Below, in pieces: positions 54,681 through 64,000 of a DNA stretch of 64,000 nt. The translations under genes and the position numbers were made by a program. Origin of the DNA: Pholis gunnellus (lineage: Eukaryota > Chordata > Actinopteri > Perciformes > Pholidae); contig OU342817.1 of NCBI GenBank assembly GCA_910591455.2, positions 15,077,915 through 15,141,914 of the forward strand, written 5' to 3'. Numbering within the stretch: position 1 is the stretch's first letter; each line of letters begins with the position of its first letter. The notes beneath the pieces are model-generated. The model was not told the DNA's origin. It worked only from the letters and a program-made list of their open reading frames with translations, and searched no databases.

Positions 54681-57043
54681 AATATGTACAATATATAAAG
54701 AACAAACAATGTTTTGTTGTGTTCAAGGGCTGTTGGAAAATCTGATGATAATGAGGATCAACGGTGTAGTTTTCGCGATTGTTTGAAAAAAAACATGCTT
54801 TTCGATCCCGCCAGCTGGTTTTGGGGTTCAGAGGGCTGGCGACTTTCGGCCGAATGAGTCTGTGGTTGCTTGCAGTAACTTCAGTAAATCGTTGGTGTAG
54901 AGAATAAACACAGATGAGTATGTAATTCAAATTGATTGAAGGCTTTTAAGAGGACCTCTACCTTCTGTTTGTGTTAACAGCTGCCGTCACTACATGCAAC
55001 AACAGACACATTCGGCTGAGAGTCACCAGCTAACACGGTCCGCACACCAAATCACCGGCTGCGTATGTGGCTGCAATTCATTAAACGTGTTGACTACCAC
55101 TGGACTGAGTTTGTAGAGCCCTTTTTAAAACTCTCAGTCTTAGTCTGTTAACATATTTGACGTTTTGAGCCATGCTTTCAAAGGCTTCTATTTTAAGATG
55201 GCCTTGGAATTACCTGAAGGGAGTTGTCCATCTGTTGATAAGGCCTATCCTGAGGTCAAGTGCGTTCAAATACCCACCTCTGAGGAAACTATCATGGTGC
55301 ATGGTCACCAACGTAGCAACCTTTCTGTCTCAGCCAAAGGGACAAAATACAATGATATGCCAAATGGCACCTTATCAAACTGCCCTTGTAATTTTGTTAA
55401 AAATAGAAAGATGACATAATCAGAAAATGCTGCTCAATGACATACCTATTAATCCATAAACCTGTCTTCATACCTCCTGTATGTCTTCAGGCAACAAATA
55501 AAAAGGCCATTAATAATCAACCTTGCCCACAGGATGTTGGAAAAAGATCAACAAGAGGCCAAGAACAAGTTCAAAGTAATACACTGTGGGCTTTTCCAAG
55601 GATCATTGTAGACTGCAAATGCCCTGATCCATGACTAACAGTTAATAAGCCTGTGTTTGCTCTTTGAAGCTCCTCTGTGCCGGAGCCACTGTGTCATAGA
55701 AAAATAACGCCTTAGTAAGCAAAGGATGTTGTTTTTGAAAAAAGGAGCAAATGCCACGGTGTAATTTTTTTTACAGATCTCAAGGAGAAAAGTGTTTTCT
55801 GTGGGTGAGCAAGTGTACTATTTGTCCTAAATATTGCCTAATAAATGTGACTAAGCAAGTCTCAAGCTAGAGAGCAGAACATGAACGATTTGTAATGTCT
55901 CACTGGTGATTTTCCACTTGCACTTACGAGATTATCATGAACAGTTTTATTTTGGAGGCAGCTATAGAGTGAAGGTGCAAGTGTGAGTTCAGGAGCCAGT
56001 ATGCCTCAAACGTGCTTATCAGACAGACAAACAGCCTTCCTTTGATATAACACCGACTTTACTGCTTTATGACAGATTTGATTGGCTGCATCAAAATAAG
56101 GTCTCCATCTGCTACATTTTTTAACACATTATGTAAATGATTGTAAACGGGAATAAAGGTGCAGATAAATGTATTTTTGAGTCAGGTTTTACACACAGAC
56201 AGACCTGCTAAATGTCAGGTGCACTCACTTTTCTGTATAGTGACAAAGATTGTGACCCAGCCGCCATGTTGAAAATAGTCCAACCAAAACCAAACATGCA
56301 TGTCATAGAAACTAGTTATTTACGAGCCGAACCCTTACACATGACGCTAAATCTCTTTGTCTCTTGGAAAACCTTTGCCCCAGCTTGGAAAACTGTCCCT
56401 CACATTTTTCTTTCAAGCATTTCTTCGACCTTTTGTCAGAGTTCAGTTGCTAGCAGACTTGCAGCCAAAGGTCACCCCTGCTGAATAGCAGAAAAAATCA
56501 ATCCACAGTGCAGCCTTTCATCTACAAATAGGCCAGTCAATGGCATATGAAAATCTTCCTTCCAGTTTGCTTGTGTCTTCGATGTCTGCAGTCCCTAGAG
56601 ATGTCCTCGGCTGTAGCAGCAGGTCAAGGTCGTGGTTGATGGATAACACAGGGTAAGACAGGGCACACACTGAGCTCTCCCTCATGTCAGAGCTTCAGCA
56701 CTATATTTTTATTGGGCTTTCATTCAAATACTCATTCCCTTCCCTTAGATGTGGGAATTAAATGAGGACAACTGGGATCACGCTGCTTCTTCTTTTTGCT
56801 GTCAGAGACAATGTCCAATGATTTGATGTAGGGTTAAGGTCATCAAAGCTGGAGACCAGTGGGAGAGCAGGCCAGACAACGGATTCTCATTCGTGTCTCA
56901 AGGTTCAACAGAAATCTTTGAGCTTTTCTGTTGATGCCCCATTTCTGCAGTCTAAAGCCCTTTACACACAGGGCCTATCAGGATCCTATTGACCCAGAAC
57001 AGTCTGGCAGTTCTTCTGAGGTAAATTATTGTATAGCCTAAGC

Positions 57044-57417
57044 CAGTCATTCCCCAAAACTGGGTCGGGACCCACAGGTGGCTCGCAGGAGAATTCACTT
57101 GGGTCGCCAAATAAATGTGCAGAATTTCTTACATAGTTTTTAATTTAACATTTATGTCTGCAGTACACATTTGAGCCACTTGAGGAAGCCTGAATGCTCA
57201 TGTTGTTCTGAGAATTATAGTCTACTTATGACATTGCATCTTAAATGAAAGGATAAAGAACATTTAGTTTTTTCTGTGTGATGTTTATTTCACATGTTCA
57301 TTTACACACAAATTCGCCCTTCTCATGATTTATAGATCAGGCCTATTGTGAATTGGGTCGTGATGGTTTATCATTTTTATAAAGTAGGTCCCCTGAATAA
57401 AAGTTTGAGAAACACTG
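57044..57417. mobile_element. Non-autonomous hAT (Charlie-like) element, 374 bp
   Basis: The left end CAGTCATTCCCCAAAACTGG and the inverted right end (reverse complement CAGTGTTTCTCAAACTTTTA) are terminal inverted repeats of the CAGnnnTTCTCAAAC hAT type. The adjacent GTCGGGACCCAC block is also typical. Flanks GCCTAAGC and GTCTAACA match at 5 of 8 positions and fit the NTCTANAN target preference. No open frame is inside, so it is a MITE-like copy. Confidence 0.6.
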
Positions 57418-58802
57418 GTCTAACATGTAAACTATTTTATTTTGTTCCCTGTCAGCAAAATGCTCTGAGTGAATTTGAGTTGCCTTTGGTAAACCGCTAC
57501 GCAGTGTATATGTCCAGGGCTTATGAACTTGAACAATATATATAATATAACATAATATAATTGAAAGCTATAGTAGTCAATTACAGCGGTATATGAATGT
57601 TTAGGACGTAAGTAACTGCTTATGGTGGTCTATAACATTGCCTTTTAAATCCCCTGAGTATTTATGGGCACATGCTTACAAGATCTGCCATTTATAATCT
57701 GTCTGCTGGAAAATGACCTAGTTTCAATGAGGTTTTTGGAATGAAGAGTTACCACTGAAGGGTGAAAGGAAGCAGCGAACGGAATGTAAAGTAGATAAGC
57801 TATAGGTTAAAGCAATCGCTTCAGTCTCCCGAAATAAAACAAGTCTATCAAAACAAATTAGACCTCAATATGCAGCGTCTGTTTAATATTCATTGAATCA
57901 TTTGACTTGCCAAAGCATTTCTTAATTTCACAGCGAAAAGTCAAACTTGTTAACATTTTACCCCAGGCCCCAAAAGGGAACACGTGTTTATCAAGCAATA
58001 AAGCAATAAATAACCTCTGTCTCATTCCAATTATTACCGCAATAAACACACACAGTTTTTTGTTTATGTTTTTGGTTCGTTTCTTTCTTTCCTTCCCTTT
58101 CCCCTTTTCCAAAGACAAGGTCACGAGCTGTCCTCTCCTTCCTCTCTGTTCCTTCCTTCCGTCACGCTCCACTGAAAAGTTTCCGTGCAATCTTGCAGGT
58201 GTTTCTTGGCCTGTGGCGCTTTGTTTCACAAACAGAGCTTGATTTCTCCTTCCGCCGCATGGTTGCTAAACAGGTTGTTTAATGAATACAGGTGCTGTGG
58301 TTCTGCTCTGCCTATCAGGGAGACATGATCAATACTGTAGGCAAGCTGCGTTTAATTGTCTTTTGTCAACACTCGGTGTGAGGAGGGGCGAGGAACATCC
58401 CCCACCCCCACATCCAGTATTTATTTCATTTTTGATCCTTCATCAGGCTTGATGATACATGCAGCTGGCTCTGGAAGAACTCCAGTCACAAAAAGAAACG
58501 CTAAAGTCCAAGAGGGCCATGAGAAAAAGGAAATGCACAAGATTAGCATAAATACTTTTTCACACCGTCATGAGCATCATATAGGACTGCAAAGCAGTTT
58601 TATAAAATGTCAAACCTTTGCATTTTTATGCACCAAAGTTGTTTTGTTATTGCTGGTTCAAGCACTCGTGTACTTTATTTCAGCTATTTCGACCATCCTA
58701 TGGCCGTTTTCCAATTGCTAAGCTCATTCTCTACAAGCCACATTCACGAGGACACTTACTACGAGCTAGTGGAGCAGAACATTTACACCATGCATCAGTC
58801 CA

Positions 58803-58814
58803 CCAGAAGGTGGC
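58803..58814 (+). promoter_or_regulatory. CTCF-core-like motif
   Basis: CCAGAAGGTGGC, within CCACCAGAAGGTGGCACT, matches the CTCF core at all but one position. It is on the opposite strand to the CTCF-like words near 28.77, 29.10 and 31.23 kb. Confidence 0.3.
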
Positions 58815-61800
58815 ACTCTATCGCCTTCTGAAAACTAGCTGAGTGTCAGAGCCATGACTGTGAACTTTCTGAAGGTTTACTCTCCAGACTGCATTATAAA
58901 AACAACATCTTTGATTTTTCTATTGCTGATGGAAATGCACTATGTTAAACCAAATTGAATATTAATGTTACATTCAAGGAGAGACCCCGAAATACGTTTA
59001 TAAGAATTAATGAAACAGAAATATAGTCAGATTTGTACTGGCTGGATGATTTAGTCTGAAGGGGGCTCTGCCAGGTTTTTAATGCCCATGAACCTGACCC
59101 AGAAACCGATGAAAAGAATATGAATTTAATTATAATAACAATTGATCTCGCTATCTAATCTGCTAAAGCAAGATAATTCTCATTTATGAGGTCTGATAAG
59201 GAATTGTTTTTTTCTGGGTTCAGTGATTCTCTCAGTGATAAACCCTAAGCCCAAACACAATGCTCCGGCAGACAGTAGCCCAGTGTCCTATCTCCCCTCA
59301 ATTAACTTCAAACTGCTCTCCATTACACGCTACAATGAGACACGCAATTTCATTACCTCACACAGGCCCATTGGCGCTACTAATTGTTTTTCTTTTCATT
59401 TTCAGCATCCCTCCATCTCCCAGGGAGTGGGTGTGAAGATATCCCTTGTTCAGAAAGATAGAAGGATACAGGAGGTCGCTGGGGGGCAAAAAAAATGGGA
59501 AAGAGCACGAGACGGAGAGATTCTAGATTTCCTGTGTACTTGCTGTTTATTGGCCCCGTAGTGAACAGAGCTAGTCGGTATAACCTTCAAAGGCCAGGAA
59601 CCTGAAGCACTCACCGACACTTAATTCACAATCAGCAAAAGGTCAACAGAGACACAGACACATACACAGAGAGTAGCTGTAGTTTACTGAGTTAACTGGC
59701 CAATGTCATTGTGGCCACACTTTCTGCCCTCCAAACACAACAACTCATCAGCTGCTTTCTGCTAAAATGTTGAAGTCCTTCTGTTGCACTCCAAACAATG
59801 TTAGTTATAGGCGTGTGAAAAAAACAAACAGATTTCCTTTGACATAGAGTAACCCGATGGACTCGAGTTGTCAGACGCGCCAGTCTCAACTGTAACTGCT
59901 TCAATTTGATTGAATTTGTATTCGTAGTTGATGCAAATCTTCAGGCTTCTCCATGAGTAAGGTAAATTAAATAAATACTATCTTGATGATCTTAGTCCTG
60001 TATTAACTTTGATTTTATTTTGGCCACTTGGGAGCAGCGGAGAAAAGGTGTAAACACAACCACTGGCATGTTGTGTTTGTGTCCATATCTACTTTGCTTT
60101 TAGCTATCTTTCGCTCTCCAACAACTGCTGAGGGAAACGGCTCTTGAGCTGACTAAATGCTCCATTGTGTTCTCCGGCTATACTTGCTAATAACTTTGTC
60201 AGGTGAAGGGCAGGTAGCCAACAGTGTTTTTTCGCCGGCTGGAAACGACGCGATGAGAGCGGTGAGACTGAAATGCTCCGTAGAGCTTCTCTGTGGGTTT
60301 GTCTTGACAAGCGATCCTTTTTCACATCCACATAGTAATTGAATCCATTGTTAAAATATACATTTTGAATATAGCAGCTGAATTACTATTTTAATGATTT
60401 GATCTGTGTCAGAATATTGACGTATTTTCTGCATCGGTTCACTGCCAAGGCTTTAAAAGGGTGCAGCGCTAGTAATAGCAGCTCACAGTCAAGAGAGAAA
60501 ACACAGTCGAGGAGCCAAGACTCAGAGGAAAGAAGTCTCCTTGTCAATAATATACACATTAGTGCATAGGAGTAGTTGTGGGAATGGCCCACACAGTGGA
60601 TTGGTAAAACCCAATGACTCATTCTGTCTTGGATTACCTCAACAGTTTAACTTTTCTAAAACGTAACCATACATCAGTCAGTAATATTGCCATAGAAACA
60701 TGGAGAACGTGTCAAAGGCTGTACTTTTGAGTTGTGCTTATCTAAAACAGAGGCAGTTTGTATTTATGTATGTCCCCATTGATGCCTATGATTGGCGAGT
60801 GATACAATTTTTAGTGTACGGTCACAACAGCCACTGCACTGCAAATGTAGAATTTGTTGCATTTTTTTATTTGTTTTCTCAGTGGGCTTGATTGTGTGAT
60901 CCTGTGTTGTTTGGTAGTTGCATATGTCAGGGGAGAATTTCAGACGGAGAGGATACCGTAGGTTAAATTCCACGTTTCCATGCCCCGCTTGAGCTTTTGT
61001 TCATAACCTCAGCTGTCCTTTGACACCGCTCTCCCTGTTCCTTCTCCATATATGAGCTGAATTGAATCGAATGCATCCAATTGAACGTGCCCCAATGACT
61101 GAGATGTGAGGCAGGGTCTCCAGTCTCAAACTGAAATCGTTTTGATCGTGCTACCCAGGATTTGATTCGCTCACCCAACCACCCGAGACCAGTTTGTGAT
61201 GAGATGCTGGTCTCCAACAGAGCTATAGAAATCACATCCATGCCGTTTCACCTTAGCTGAGGCATACAGCTACTACACTGAGAGAAGGAGGAATAAAAAA
61301 GAGAAAAAGAATGACGAACAGGCAGAGAGACAGAGAAGGAGAGAGAGAGATAACGGGAAAGAAGTCTTGAAGCTTCAAGCAAAAAGGTTGCCTGCCCAAA
61401 ATCCTGTGCAGTCGAGCATATAGGGACAATCAAAGCTTTCATGCACACACACACACATACAAACACACACACGCAAACATTCTTTGCACAGCTTCTTTGT
61501 TGTGCCTGAGTTCCTTTCTGTTTCTTACCTTTTTTCACCAGTTAAAATATGTGGCTGTGGTCTGTGATGGTCAGCCAATAGGACTTTCATTTCATTTAAC
61601 AAGGTAAAAGCAAAACAGTGTAAAGACGAAACCTTTGGTATTCTAATTAGGGAGTGATCTGCATATATTCAAACGACAGCGTATTAGCCCAAGGTAGGGC
61701 CTCTATGCCCTGACAGGGAGAATAAAAGTATTTTTCTCCTTTTCTGTAAAGGCAGCAGGCACAGAGGCGCCCTGGCAAACCCCTCATTATGTTTTGAAGC

Positions 61801-62159
61801 TCCGTCTTCGCCTGCAGCACCCAACCTATGCACCCTTTTGCTCAACCTAGCTGAAACAGATAACAGTGAGCAGCCGCAACCAGGTAGAAAGGACCGCATT
61901 TGAATGTCAACCGACAAATATCAGAGGAGAAGCTACAAATGGCACGGCAACTTTGTCAGAGTCGTAAAGACGCACTTTATCTCAACATGGAGCAACTCTG
62001 ATAAGGCGAATAAAAGCCATGGGAATTTTAATCATGATATTGGGGATTAGACTTGGGAACTGAATGGCATAATTTGAACTTGCCTGACGCAGCACTGAAT
62101 ACAAAATGAAAGCAATTCATAAGAGATGCATACAGAATAGGCATGGTAGGAGGTATGTT

Positions 62160-62330
62160 TTAATAATCGATGCGCTGCTTTATTTATGCAAATACTAGCT
62201 AATTTGTAATTATCTGAGTGGGTGCATGTTTGGAGTCTTCTTTAATCATCCCCCCAGTGAATAACTAACAGCACCCATGTATAGATGCTAATGGTAATTA
62301 CTAGAGAGTACAGTACGTCTGTGAAGGGTG
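62160..62330. promoter_or_regulatory. Candidate conserved element with octamer and homeodomain sites
   Basis: A perfect octamer ATGCAAAT at 62186-62193 is followed by TAATTATC and GGTAATTACT homeodomain-type words within about 120 bp. The local composition is complex and non-repetitive. A POU/homeodomain enhancer is possible; only cross-species alignment can tell. Confidence 0.28.
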
Positions 62331-62600
62331 GGATGCTACAACACTAGAAATCTAGCACAGTGATCCACCGTATTTGAGTCATTTCAGGTGTCCCACAGCA
62401 GATCATTATCAGGCTCGGTAGCCACTGATTTGGAGCCAGACCTGCCATCAAAAGACAAAATGGTCATTGGGAATGAGCACTCGAGTTTCTGAATTCACAA
62501 TTCCTATCTCAAAAAGAGACACCGCTCAGGGTTGTTACAATGATTTGCTCTATGCTTGCATCAGCTGAGAAAGATTGTTCCATCCTTGGAGGTCCAAATG

Positions 62601-62606
<6 letters not shown>

Positions 62607-62635
<29 letters not shown>
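62607..62635. repeat. (TG)n microsatellite
   Basis: TG run of about 29 bp. Confidence 0.95.
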
Positions 62636-62637
<2 letters not shown>

Positions 62638-64000
62638 CATCTATTGGCTGGGCACTCACCATGTATGTTTGCATTACTGGTAAAAGTTGTTTGACCCTCA
62701 CTTCTCTGATGCAACTCGGGTGTTGATGCACAGATGCACATTGAGTTTGCAGTCGTCTCCAGAGGACTCGAACACTGACAGAGGGCTACGGCTGCACGGT
62801 CACCGAGTCGATAAACAATCTGAGCACCACAAAGGAACAATAGCTACCATTCTATTGCCTACCCAGCAAACACGTCCTTTTAAAATGTCAAATGAAAAAG
62901 CTGTTGCAAGGGTGCAGTGTTCTATTGATTCAAAATGGGCTCATCATTTGACCACCATGCCCAATTTATGGACTCCTTTCCATCTTGGATACAAAAGTGG
63001 TGGTAAGGTCTACGGTGATTTAGGAAATTGCAGAATGACACATGAACTCTTTGAAGTCATCTTTGCAGTGTATGAAAAGCAGTAAAGGAAACTAAAATAA
63101 CAACAGTTTGAAATGTGCAATTTGTGAAAAAAGTGTGGAGGGTGACAGAGGCATAAACAAAACACTCACAGGCGAATTCACAAAGAGTTGACTCCGGCCG
63201 CTGATAGCATCGTGAATTGCCCAACACTCGTAGCCACCATGGGCACCGTCTCAAGGTCTGATTCACAAACGATATTGCGCAATGATATAACAATAGTGCA
63301 ATAATGTTTTGCAGTTGAGTCCAATTTGCCCTTTTTGTGTCTCATTGCAATTATTCATGTGGACAAGTAAATATGTTGCATTTGCACCAAGAACACAGTA
63401 CACAGATGCATTTTTTAGACCGCGAGCTACAGGTCCTGACGGACAGGGTGCAGACTGCAGAGGCAGACATTAATAATCTCACTAACTGGGTGTGGCTATT
63501 ATCGTTGATCTTGAATTGGACTGTTTTTGCGATGGGGCCTATTTGCATAGATATGGACTGATTTTGCACCAAATGTATGTACATTACCTGAATGAAATAT
63601 GTGCAAATAGCACAGCGGCACTGAAATACTATTTGCTCGGCAGCACAGGAGGGCTGCATTTCACCCTTTACACAGTTTACTTTTGTCTTATTTGTGCAGG
63701 TGTAGTGGTGTAGCCGCACAATCCTTTTGTGGATTCGCCCCTTCAGGTTATTATTTTCCCACACAGCAATAATCTCAATCAACTATCAACACAAGAAGTA
63801 AAGTATAAAACAGAAATTAAATCTGCTGCTTAGAGAGAGACAGAAAGATAGAAGTGTCGTTCCATATATACGATATATTTACAGTACATATTTCTCCTTC
63901 TGTGGAGTTTGGCCGTCCCTGTCTGATCAAGCCAGTCCTTTTCATCCCCTCAGTAGCCTTTATTTAACCAGTCCAACCACTATTCTTCCAATCAGCTCGT

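Larger units (their letters stand above)
52440..64000. other. Gene-poor intergenic region
   Basis: No open frame here has splice sites, domain resemblance or plausible composition; the longest (about 140 residues near 63.4-63.8 kb, minus strand) is unlike anything I know. Recognisable contents are interspersed repeats (53.2, 54.5, 57.0 kb), a (TG)n run at 62.6 kb, and one candidate conserved element at 62.2 kb, each listed separately. Confidence 0.6.

Noticed and set aside
62687..63085. 132-residue open frame in the right flank
   Set aside because: No recognisable domain, no supporting splice or promoter signals, and composition like random sequence.

Overview
The window is vertebrate nuclear DNA, almost certainly from a teleost fish. 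Genes are split by short to medium GT-AG introns, long (AC)n/(GT)n microsatellites are frequent, several interspersed repeats look like common fish families, and the protein-coding signal is animal. There is no operon-like or prokaryotic structure. Two multi-exon genes and one small gene can be supported.

From about 5.5 to 24.3 kb (+ strand) lies pax3, a paired-box/homeobox transcription factor of neural crest and muscle progenitors. A CCAAT-rich promoter precedes exon 1. Exons 1-4 (paired domain, octapeptide) sit at 5.9-7.8 kb. A 9-kb intron 4 follows, then exons 5-6 (homeodomain) at 16.8-17.9 kb and exons 7-9 (transactivation tail) at 18.0-23.5 kb. The 3' end is unusual: the splice donor before the last exon is either a GC donor that keeps a conserved AFHYxKP tail or a shifted GT donor that destroys it. 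About 1.7 kb beyond the pax3 poly(A) signal is a small + strand gene at 26.0-26.4 kb for a KCNE-like single-pass membrane protein.

From 52.1 down to 33.35 kb (- strand) lies a large zonadhesin-like gene. I could join its exons into one open frame of 8727 nt, about 2908 residues. The order is signal peptide, MAM, VWD-C8-TIL, VWD-C8, Pro/Thr linker, six more MAM domains, a mucin-like TTTGRPQP repeat, TIL, a Cys-rich module, and a last VWD interrupted by an Asp/His/Ser/Glu-rich repeat. Four MAM-plus-linker units sit in a tandem array with an exact 1636-bp period, introns included. This is the most striking structure in the window.

The rest is non-coding as far as I can see: 0-5.5 kb upstream of pax3, pax3 introns with candidate enhancers, 26.5-33 kb with an undescribed duplicated module carrying CTCF-like cores, and 52.4-64 kb of gene-poor DNA with retroposon and hAT remnants and one candidate conserved element. 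All exon boundaries were read by eye from splice consensus and frame continuity. No database search was possible.
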